Below are positions 7,194-12,848 of a stretch of DNA of 14,789 nt, piece by piece. Position numbers and translations under genes: made by a program. Origin of the DNA: Ruminiclostridium sp. (GTDB lineage Bacteria > Bacillota > Clostridia > Oscillospirales > Oscillospiraceae); the NCBI GenBank assembly GCA_017560855.1, contig JAFZEB010000013.1, forward strand, positions 1-14,789, in the 5' to 3' direction. Within the stretch, counting starts at the first letter, position 1. The number at the start of each line of letters is the position of its first letter. A model generated the notes under the pieces. The model did no database searches. It was not told where the DNA came from and saw only the letters and a program-made list of their open reading frames with translations.

Positions 7194-8567
7194 ATGTACT
7201 TCGACCGCAATATGCCCCCCTTCGATGACAGCTGCTATACCCAGGTCCCCTACGAGGGCTATGAGCCCCCCAAGGGCAAGCGTGATTTCGCCCCCGATGC
7301 CTCCGACCTGACCATCACCCGGCCCCTGCTGGAGGAGGCCCGGGCCGCCAAGGCCGCCCTGGCCGGTCTCACAACAGAAGAAAAGAAGGCCGTCCTGCGG
7401 ACCATGGCCGACTGCCTCCTGGCAGACACCCAGGCCATCCTGGCCGCCAATGCCATCGACCTGGAAGCCGCCCAGGACACCATCGCCCCCGTCATGCAGG
7501 ACCGTCTGCGCCTGACCGAGGGCCGCATCCAGGACATGGCCAAGGGCATCCTGGAGGTGGCTGACCTGCCCGACCCTGTGGGCCGCACCCTCTCCACCCA
7601 CACCCTGCCCAACGGCCTGGAGGTGAAGAAGGTCTCCGTCCCCCTGGGTGTCATCGCCATCATCTATGAATCCCGCCCCAACGTGACCTCCGATGCCGCC
7701 AGCCTGACCTTCCAGGCCGGCAGTGTCTGCGTCCTCCGTGGCGGCAAGGAGTCCATCCACTCCAACACCGCCATCGTGGCCGCCCTCCACAAGGCCCTGG
7801 ACCAGCACGGCCTGCCCAAGGCTCTGGTGAGCCTGGTGACCAACACCAGCCGGGACAGCGCCAACGAGCTCATGCAGGCCGTGGGCTACATCGACCTGCT
7901 CATTCCCCGTGGGGGTGCCTCCCTCATCCAGACCGTGGTGAACAGCGCCAAGGTCCCCTGCATCCAGACCGGCACCGGCATCTGCCACATCTACGTGGAC
8001 GGCAAGGCCGACCTGGAAAAGGCCATCACCATCCTGAACAACGCCAAGACCAGCCGCCCCTCGGTGTGCAACGCCTGCGAGGTCTGCCTGGTGAGCCGGG
8101 AGGTGGCCCAGGACTTCCTGCCCATGATCCGGGAAAAGCTGGGCAGAGAGCGGTTCGAGGCCGGTGTGGAGCCTGTGGAGCTCCGTCTGGACCCCAGAGC
8201 CCTGGAGATCATGCCCGGTATCCCCGCCAGCTACGACGACTTTGACACGGAGTTCCTGGACTACATCCTGGCGGTGGCTGTGGTGGAGGATGTCCAGGAG
8301 GCCATCGCCCACATCAACACCCACTCCACCGGCCACAGCGAGGCCATCATCACCGAGGATGACCAGGCCGCCGCCCTCTTCACCCGTCTGGTGGACTCTG
8401 CAGCCGTCTATGTGAACGCCTCCACCCGGTTCACCGACGGCGGCCAGTTCGGCCTGGGCTGTGAGATGGGCATCTCCACCCAGAAGCTCCACGCCCGTGG
8501 TCCCATGGGTCTGGAGGAGCTGACCAGCTACAAGTACGTTATCACCGGAACAGGTCATATCAGATAA
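7194..8567 (+). CDS. proA: glutamate-5-semialdehyde dehydrogenase (gamma-glutamyl phosphate reductase)
   Basis: Reduces glutamyl-5-phosphate with NADPH to glutamate-5-semialdehyde, which cyclises toward proline; usually forms a complex with ProB. 457 residues. Family marks: PLGVIAIIYESRPNVTSDAA (150-169), LRGGKESIHSN (181-191), IPRGGASLI (237-245), catalytic Cys292 in SRPSVCNACE, and GQFGLGCEMGISTQKLHARG (417-436). Compared with the usual ~415 residues it has about 40 extra at the N-terminus, rich in Asp, Pro and Tyr. The extension looks real: AGAGAGG is well placed before this ATG, and no ATG, GTG or TTG start occurs in frame between residue 7 and the conserved core. It is translationally linked to proB. 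Confidence 0.95.
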   Translation: MYFDRNMPPFDDSCYTQVPYEGYEPPKGKRDFAPDASDLTITRPLLEEARAAKAALAGLTTEEKKAVLRTMADCLLADTQAILAANAIDLEAAQDTIAPVMQDRLRLTEGRIQDMAKGILEVADLPDPVGRTLSTHTLPNGLEVKKVSVPLGVIAIIYESRPNVTSDAASLTFQAGSVCVLRGGKESIHSNTAIVAALHKALDQHGLPKALVSLVTNTSRDSANELMQAVGYIDLLIPRGGASLIQTVVNSAKVPCIQTGTGICHIYVDGKADLEKAITILNNAKTSRPSVCNACEVCLVSREVAQDFLPMIREKLGRERFEAGVEPVELRLDPRALEIMPGIPASYDDFDTEFLDYILAVAVVEDVQEAIAHINTHSTGHSEAIITEDDQAAALFTRLVDSAAVYVNASTRFTDGGQFGLGCEMGISTQKLHARGPMGLEELTSYKYVITGTGHIR

Positions 8568-8593
8568 AAAAGCCTGGTTTGGGTGCGCAACCT

Positions 8594-8749
8594 AAGCCTC
8601 CCCTGTGAGGGGAGGTGGCTTCGGCAAAGCCGAAGTCGGAGGGGTGCGGGGTCTAAGGGTATGCTGTCGTACCGGTACGACATTTCCATCGGCGGGATAA
8701 CACCCCTCAGGCCGCTTCGCATCCAGCTCCCCTCTAAAGGGGAGCCTTT
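8594..8749. repeat. second head-to-head pair of palindromic intergenic repeats
   Basis: The left copy reads on the plus strand: AAGCCTCCCC, hairpin CCTCCCCT/AGGGGAGG (8597-8615), hairpin CTTCGGC/GCCGAAG (8619-8635), GGAGGGGT. The right copy reads on the minus strand: AAAGGCTCCCC, hairpin GCTCCCCT/AGGGGAGC (8726-8745), GAGGGGTG (near 8702-8708 on plus). The two face each other around a central palindrome, as in the pair at 170-340. It lies just after proA and carries no credible gene. Confidence 0.65.
8665..8682. repeat. 18-bp perfect palindrome
   Basis: TGTCGTACC followed directly by GGTACGACA, with no loop, near the middle of the inverted repeat pair. A zero-spacing palindrome of this length suits a dimeric protein site or an element centre better than an RNA hairpin. 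Confidence 0.6.
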
Positions 8750-8770
8750 CCTGCTATCGAAACCATATGC

Positions 8771-8803
8771 AAAAAAGCGAGCTGCTACGCAGCTCGCTTT
8801 TTT
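8771..8803. terminator. convergent bidirectional terminator for proBA and the YciI gene
   Basis: Perfect 15-bp arms AAAAAAGCGAGCTGC / GCAGCTCGCTTTTTT with a TAC loop. Both strands end in a run of six U. It lies between the plus-strand proBA operon and the minus-strand YciI gene and should stop both. Confidence 0.9.
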
Positions 8804-8812
8804 CATGCAAAT

Positions 8813-8899
8813 CTGCCCCAACCGGGCAGCTTCATGCGGCTGCAAGCCGCACTTCATGGGCCCCAGGCCCGCTTCATTGGGCCTCTGGCCCAACTTCAT
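8813..8899 (-). repeat. array of four short hairpins separated by CTTCAT
   Basis: Plus-strand CTTCAT occurs at 8830, 8852, 8872 and 8894 (steps 22, 20, 22). Each is preceded by a different small hairpin: CTGCCC/GGGCAG (8813-8829), TGCGGCT/AGCCGCA (8835-8851), GGGCC/GGCCC (8858-8870) and TTGGGCC/GGCCCAA (8877-8893). The stems differ in sequence yet each pairs perfectly. On the minus strand it begins directly after the YciI gene's stop codon and runs to the terminator at 8771-8803, so it is that gene's 3' untranslated region. Step lengths are not multiples of three, so it is not coding. Confidence 0.75.
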
Positions 8900-8900
8900 T

Positions 8901-9203
8901 TTATTTCCCGAACCAGTCCTTGACCTCGGGCTGGACGTTGAAGGCCATGAACTCGGTGACCGCATAGGTCTGAACACCACGGACCACGAAGGGATCGTTG
9001 TCAATGATGGCCTGGACCTCTGCCATGTCCTCAGCCTTCAGGAGCATGATACCGCCGCCACCGGGCTTGGGGCCGGAGACCAGGATCTTGCCGCTGGCCA
9101 CCATGGGGTTCAGGTAGGCGTGGTGGGCGTCCAGAGCCTCCTTGAAGGCAGGACCCTCGGGACGGTCAGGACGGAAGGTGCCGTTGAGAATAAAGAATTT
9201 CAT
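8901..9203 (-). CDS. YciI-family protein
   Basis: 100-residue single-domain protein with the dimeric alpha/beta (ferredoxin-like) fold pattern of the YciI family: MKFFILNGTF start, HHAYLNPMVASGKILVSGPKPGGGGIMLL (27-55) and NDPFVVRGVQTYAVTEF (69-85). The conserved His around 27-28 fits the proposed active site of the family, but no reaction is well established for it. AAAAGGAGG is well placed before the ATG. It starts 19 bases after the stop of the SLH/C39 gene and probably shares its transcript. Its 3' end runs straight into the hairpin array. Confidence 0.85.
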   Translation of the reverse strand: MKFFILNGTFRPDRPEGPAFKEALDAHHAYLNPMVASGKILVSGPKPGGGGIMLLKAEDMAEVQAIIDNDPFVVRGVQTYAVTEFMAFNVQPEVKDWFGK

Positions 9204-9222
9204 GGTAGTTCCTCCTTTTATT

Positions 9223-10680
9223 TCAGTGGCGCATGATCATGCCCACTTGACGTTCGTTCCAGATGGGTTCAAAGACAGAGGCAGGCTCCCAATACTGGTA
9301 GACCTCACCCCGGTTGTAGTAGTTGTAGGGATCGGAAATGTAATAGCCCTTGGCCGGGTCATAGCCGCAGACCAGGACGGCGTGGTTGTTGCTCACCAGC
9401 CGCTGGGTGGTCCCCTCGATGTTGTAGTTCCGGTAGATGGGGGCCTTCCACCACAGGGTCATGTAGCCCACTACGCAGTTGCCGGCCAGCAGTTCCTGCT
9501 GAAGCTCCTGGATGGTGGCCCCACGGAAATCAGCGCAGGGGGTCTCGCCGCCGCAGTAGCTGTTGGTGTACTGGGCCAGCTTAGCGGGATAGATGGTGGT
9601 GCGGGTCTTCTTGCTGGGGTCAGGCACATAGGGGTCCCCCACGAAGCCCTTTTCCGGGTCGGTGGTGGGGGAACGGGGCTGGTCGGTGACGAAGGTCCGC
9701 AGGGTCACATCCTGGGCATAACCCAGGGCACGGAGGCCGCTGAAGGTGGCCACAGATTCACAGCCCACCCAGGCGTACAGGTCGTCGATCTGGCTGAAGT
9801 AGGGCACGTCGGGCATCTGGTAGGAGGAGGCGATCTGGGTGAGCACACCGTTCTCATCGGCCACGTAGGCACCCACGGCGGCATTGGTCACCAGCTGACC
9901 GAAGCGATCCACGCAGTACAGGTCCCCGTCCACGGTGTGGATACCGGGGGCGAAGGTCAGAGCAGCCAGGTCCACTTCCTCCCACTGTTCCCCGCCGATA
10001 TCAGTCAGGCCCTCATGGGAGACAGAAGCCTCGGCAATGGTCTGCCAGGCCCAGTGCTTCAGGGTCACATCGGCATACAGGCCCAGGCCAATGACCTGAC
10101 GGGCCAAACTCTCATCGCCAACACGGTCGGTCATGCGGTTAATGACGGTGCAGGCCTCGGCACGGGTCAGGCCCTTTTCGGGGCCGAAGGTACCGTTGGG
10201 ATAGCCGTTGATCCAGCCCAGGGAGACGGCGGCGCCGATCTGCTCTGCCGCCCAGTGGTGGGCAGGCACATCGGAAAAGTCGGCGGTGCCGGATGCCTCA
10301 GGCTGCAGGCGGACCAGCAAGTCCACGAACTCGGCACGGGTGATGATGTCGTCGGGACGGAAGGCCGTTCCGTCGTCAAAAAGGCCCAGTCTGCACAGGG
10401 CGGTGACCGCCGGGGCATACCACTGGTCCTGGGGCACATCTTCATAGGAGCAGTCCCCGAGACCGCTCTCCGGGTCTTCCAGCAGGCGGACCACCATCTG
10501 GGCGGCCTGGGCACGGGTCAGCTGGGTGTTGGGGCGGAAGGTCCCGTTGGGGAAGCCCTGCATGTACTGGACGTGGTCCGCCGTCAGGGCCGGGGCATTC
10601 CCCACAGCCTGGGCAGGGAGGGCCAGCAGGGACAACAGCACGGACAGGGCCATGCCAAGGGAAATCATACGTTTCATCAT
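9223..10680 (-). CDS. secreted protein with SLH repeats and C39-like peptidase domain
   Basis: 485-residue exported protein. Signal peptide 1-25 (core ALSVLLSLLALPAQA). Three SLH repeats span about 33-66, 77-125 and 134-183, with marks such as GFPNGTFRP, LTRAQAAQMVVRLL, GYPNGTFGPEKGLTRAEACTVINRM. The C-terminal domain (about 288-480) matches the C39-like family 2: VPYFSQ (292-297), presumed nucleophile Cys307 in AWVGCESVAT, His433 in NNHAVLVCGYD and Asp450 in YISDPYN, so the catalytic triad is intact. It is probably wall-anchored and cleaves an unknown peptide or wall component. The frame stays open 21 codons upstream of this start, but that part lacks signal-peptide character and overlaps the promoter. 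The ribosome site is weak (AAGAAGAG). Confidence 0.87.
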   Translation of the reverse strand: MMKRMISLGMALSVLLSLLALPAQAVGNAPALTADHVQYMQGFPNGTFRPNTQLTRAQAAQMVVRLLEDPESGLGDCSYEDVPQDQWYAPAVTALCRLGLFDDGTAFRPDDIITRAEFVDLLVRLQPEASGTADFSDVPAHHWAAEQIGAAVSLGWINGYPNGTFGPEKGLTRAEACTVINRMTDRVGDESLARQVIGLGLYADVTLKHWAWQTIAEASVSHEGLTDIGGEQWEEVDLAALTFAPGIHTVDGDLYCVDRFGQLVTNAAVGAYVADENGVLTQIASSYQMPDVPYFSQIDDLYAWVGCESVATFSGLRALGYAQDVTLRTFVTDQPRSPTTDPEKGFVGDPYVPDPSKKTRTTIYPAKLAQYTNSYCGGETPCADFRGATIQELQQELLAGNCVVGYMTLWWKAPIYRNYNIEGTTQRLVSNNHAVLVCGYDPAKGYYISDPYNYYNRGEVYQYWEPASVFEPIWNERQVGMIMRH

Positions 10681-10714
10681 GGGTTTCTCTTCTTTCTCTG
10701 GGAAATCTTCTCCC

Positions 10715-10743
10715 ATTTTACCTGACTCTGTCAGCAAATGCAA
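10715..10743 (-). promoter_or_regulatory. promoter of the SLH/C39-YciI unit
   Basis: Minus strand: -35 TTGCAT (10738-10743), 17-bp spacer, -10 TAAAAT (10715-10720). The spacer holds a small dyad, CTGAC-TCT-GTCAG (10722-10734), a possible regulator site. It lies between the XRE stop and the SLH/C39 start, so this unit can be expressed apart from the XRE gene. Confidence 0.65.
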
Positions 10744-10746
10744 GGC

Positions 10747-11028
10747 TCACCGGTGGTCGTCAAAGTATTTGACCATGTTATAGAGGAGGGCGATCTCCTC
10801 CTGGGTGTAGTTTTCCAGAGAGAGGGAAAACTCGGATTCCAGCCCCAGCAGATAGTCGGTGGACACGTGGAAGAGACGGGCCATGGCCACCACATACTGG
10901 CTGGTGGGGGTGGACAGGTCCATCTCCCAGGCGTTCACCGAGCTTCGGGTCACGTCCAGCTTTTTCGCCAATTGGGCCTGGGAGTACCCGGCCTTTTCCC
11001 GCAGAAATTTGATTCGGTCACTGATCAT
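10747..11028 (-). CDS. XRE-family helix-turn-helix regulator
   Basis: 93-residue DNA-binding protein. Residues 3-62 form a Cro/C1-type HTH: IKFLREKAGYSQAQLAKKLDVTRSSVNAWEMDLSTPTSQYVVAMARLFHVSTDYLLG. The short tail (63-93) has Glu-rich and aromatic residues and no obvious ligand domain. A GTGAGGTG ribosome site precedes the ATG. It is divergent from the stalk-domain gene at 11176 and upstream of the SLH/C39 gene on its own strand. The dyad in the divergent gap is a natural binding site, so it may control itself and the surface proteins on either side. Confidence 0.88.
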   Translation of the reverse strand: MISDRIKFLREKAGYSQAQLAKKLDVTRSSVNAWEMDLSTPTSQYVVAMARLFHVSTDYLLGLESEFSLSLENYTQEEIALLYNMVKYFDDHR

Positions 11029-11046
11029 GATGCATCACCTCACGGC

Positions 11047-11100
11047 AATTAAACTATACATCGGCAGACAATCCATTATCAGCATATGTATAGTTTGATT
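11047..11100. promoter_or_regulatory. likely XRE operator: long inverted repeat between divergent genes
   Basis: AAACTATACAT (11051-11061) and ATGTATAGTTT (11086-11096) are perfect 11-bp inverted arms 24 bp apart; with one mismatch the arms extend to 15 bp (11047-11061 and 11086-11100). The right arm runs into the -35 of the forward promoter. Two distant half-sites or two separate sites beside an XRE gene suggest cooperative binding or looping. Confidence 0.65.
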
Positions 11101-11128
11101 GACAACCGTGCTATATTCATGCTATGAT
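11099..11128 (+). promoter_or_regulatory. promoter of the stalk-domain gene
   Basis: -35 TTGACA (11099-11104), 18-bp spacer, -10 TATGAT (11123-11128) with an extended TGC directly before it (11120-11122). The inverted repeat arm touches the -35. Confidence 0.7.
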
Positions 11129-11175
11129 GATGCAAACGACTAAAGTCGTGACAGAATGAAAAGGAGTGTAACCCC

Positions 11176-11922
11176 ATGAAGCAGAAACGAACCCTGTTCA
11201 CCGGCATTGCCATCGGTGTTCTGACCTCTTTCCTGGTCAGCATGATGGTGGTCCCCGGCTTCGCCGCCGGCATCCGCAAGACCATCACCGCCTATGTGGG
11301 CGACATTGACATTTACGTGGACAACGTGCTGAAGATCCCCACCGACGCCAACGGCAACCGGGTGGAGCCCATGATCTACGACGGCACCACCTACCTGCCC
11401 GTCCGCGCTATCTCCAACATGCTGGGCGAGGAGGTCACCTGGGACGGCGAGACCCGGAGCATTTATATTGGCGAGAAGCCCAGCAAGGGAACTGTGGGCG
11501 TGCCGGGCGAGGATATTCCGCGGTTTAGCGGCACCTTAAAAGCAAGAAATTTAAGCTATGAAATTTTAGGGGAGCAGTATAACGTTTCTAACGCTATCCA
11601 AAGCAACAGCTCCTATGACGACTGCATTACTTGGAAGTTGGATTCTAACTACACTAGCATCGACGGTGAATTTGTCGTCGCCTACCCTCTTTTAGGGAAT
11701 ATGAGAGAATTCACTCTGGAATTCTACAATGTGGATCAGTACGGCACCGAAACACTGATTAAGAGATTCTCTAACCGTTGCGGCGACGGCGTTGTGGATG
11801 TCCATGTGGATGTGACTGGTTGCAACTTCGTGCGACTCAAGACTGATTATGAAGACCACGCCCCCAATGGTGACGGTGGATATTTTGTCCTCTACGACAT
11901 CATCGGCACCAAGTACAAATAA
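11176..11922 (+). CDS. exported protein with copper-amine-oxidase-N-like stalk domain and variable C-terminal domain
   Basis: 248 residues. Residues 1-31 form a signal peptide or anchor (KQKR then a hydrophobic core, GFAAG). Residues about 36-99 are the 'copper amine oxidase N-terminal' stalk repeat: AYVGDIDIYVDN, EPMIYDGTTYLPVRAISNMLGEEVTWDGETRSIYIG. In Firmicutes this is a structural surface module, not an oxidase. Residues about 115-248 look like a beta-sandwich resembling NPCBM-type carbohydrate-binding modules (VVDVHVDVTGCNFVRLKTD, then GGYFVLYDIIGTKYK); this is tentative. The ribosome site AAGGAG lies 9 bases before the ATG. From about 11510 the codons turn clearly AT-richer (TTA, AGA, AAT, TCT), unlike the first third, which suggests a recombined 3' part. 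Confidence 0.82.
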   Translation: MKQKRTLFTGIAIGVLTSFLVSMMVVPGFAAGIRKTITAYVGDIDIYVDNVLKIPTDANGNRVEPMIYDGTTYLPVRAISNMLGEEVTWDGETRSIYIGEKPSKGTVGVPGEDIPRFSGTLKARNLSYEILGEQYNVSNAIQSNSSYDDCITWKLDSNYTSIDGEFVVAYPLLGNMREFTLEFYNVDQYGTETLIKRFSNRCGDGVVDVHVDVTGCNFVRLKTDYEDHAPNGDGGYFVLYDIIGTKYK

Positions 11923-11941
11923 CAAACACAACTCAATCATC

Positions 11942-11970
11942 GGCCCCGGGCATTCGCCCGGGGCCTTTTT
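11942..11970 (+). terminator. intrinsic terminator after the stalk-domain gene
   Basis: Perfect 10-bp stem GGCCCCGGGC / GCCCGGGGCC, loop ATTC, followed by TTTTT, 19 bases after the stop codon. Confidence 0.9.
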
Positions 11971-11988
11971 CGCACCTGTCACCTGATT

Positions 11989-12066
11989 GTAGGGGCGCTT
12001 CAGGTCGCGCCCGCCACCCATAGGGTTCGACCCACGTTGCCCGGGCGATTCGTGAATCGCCCCTAC
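11989..12066. repeat. 78-bp element with terminal inverted repeats
   Basis: Ends are GTAGGGGCG (11989-11997) and CGCCCCTAC (12058-12066), a perfect 9-bp terminal inverted repeat. Just inside the right end is GATTC-GT-GAATC (12048-12057 region). It sits between two terminators, in a gene-free gap, and encodes nothing. Size and form fit a non-autonomous miniature element or a dispersed intergenic repeat; it shows no similarity to the pairs at 170 and 8594. Confidence 0.6.
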
Positions 12067-12078
12067 GAATACCACAAA

Positions 12079-12113
12079 ACGCCCTCCGGTTTCCCGGAGG
12101 GCGTTCGTTTTTT
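12079..12113. terminator. terminator at the end of the peptide-transporter operon
   Basis: Perfect 11-bp stem ACGCCCTCCGG / CCGGAGGGCGT with loop TTTC. The plus strand has TTTTTT at 12108-12113, the minus strand TTTTGTGG. It lies 12 bases after the last ATPase gene's stop and can work in both directions. Confidence 0.8.
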
Positions 12114-12115
12114 CC

Positions 12116-12844
12116 TTATTCCGCTGCTTTCAGCAGCTGCTTGGTGTAGGGGTGGACGGGGTTGTCAAAAATGCCGTCCACGGTGTTCTCCTCCACGATC
12201 TCGCCCTTCTGCATGACGATGACCCGGTCACAGCACTGGTAGACCACGTTCAGGTCGTGGGAGATGAAGAGGTAGCTCAGGCCAAACTCCCGGCGGAGCT
12301 TCATGAGCAGGTCCAAAATCTGGTCCTGGATGGTCACGTCCAGGGCGGAGACCGCCTCGTCCAGAATCACTAACTTGGGCTTGGAGATCATGGCGGCGGC
12401 AATGGACACACGCTGGCGCTGACCGCCCGAGAGCTGATGGGGCTTGCGGTCATAGAACTCAGGGCCTAAGCCCACGGCATCCAGCATCTCCTCCACCCGC
12501 TGCTTGCGCTCCTGGGGGGAGTACTTGCCAAAGATCCGCAGGGGTTCCTCCACGATCCGCCGGATGGTGAAGGCGGGGTTCAGGGAGGAGTAAGGGTCCT
12601 GAAAGACCATCTGGGGACGGCGGGAGTGGTGGATGATCTGGCCCTCATACTCGGTCATGCCCAGGATGGACTTGGCCAAAGTGGACTTGCCGGAACCGGA
12701 CTCGCCCACCAGACCCAGGACTTCCCCCTGGCCGATGGTCAGATTCACATTTTTCAGCACCTGGACAGTCCTGCCCTTGGAGAAGGCACTGCCGCCCTGG
12801 CGGTAGAAGCTGTTCAGGTTTTTGATTTCCAGGATAGGCTCCAT
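12116..12844 (-). CDS. peptide/nickel-type ABC importer ATPase (DppF/OppF-like)
   Basis: 242-residue ATPase of a dipeptide, oligopeptide or nickel importer. Walker A GESGSGKST (47-55), Q-loop Q82 in VFQDPYSSLNP (the FQDP-SLNP form is typical of this family), signature LSGGQ (138-142), Walker B KLVILDEA (157-164), H-loop H196, and HPYT (231-234). It is shorter than the ~325-residue E. coli DppF: it ends just after HPYTKQLL, so the C-terminal cysteine-bearing extension is missing, as in NikE-like members. It starts 4 bases after the preceding ATPase gene and is the last gene before the terminator. Substrate is not decidable. Confidence 0.9.
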   Translation of the reverse strand: MEPILEIKNLNSFYRQGGSAFSKGRTVQVLKNVNLTIGQGEVLGLVGESGSGKSTLAKSILGMTEYEGQIIHHSRRPQMVFQDPYSSLNPAFTIRRIVEEPLRIFGKYSPQERKQRVEEMLDAVGLGPEFYDRKPHQLSGGQRQRVSIAAAMISKPKLVILDEAVSALDVTIQDQILDLLMKLRREFGLSYLFISHDLNVVYQCCDRVIVMQKGEIVEENTVDGIFDNPVHPYTKQLLKAAE

Positions 12845-12848
12845 GGTC

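Noticed and set aside
7188..8558. 456-codon minus-strand frame opposite proA
   Set aside because: An antisense shadow of proA, which is certain from its catalytic and cofactor motifs; no ribosome site or recognisable protein.
8813..8899. CTTCAT array as a CRISPR
   Set aside because: The shared unit is only 6 bases and the intervening segments are 14-16-base palindromes, not spacers. No cas genes are present.
8583..9236. 217-codon plus-strand frame across the repeat pair and hairpin array
   Set aside because: It reads through palindromic repeats, a terminator and antisense to the YciI gene. No conserved domain or ribosome site.
9142..10725. 527-codon plus-strand frame opposite the SLH/C39 gene
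   Set aside because: Antisense shadow in a GC-rich region; the minus-strand protein has a signal peptide, SLH repeats and a catalytic triad.
11176..11922. Copper amine oxidase
   Set aside because: Only the N-terminal stalk-like repeat is present. There is no catalytic domain or topaquinone tyrosine motif; in Firmicutes this module is a generic surface domain.
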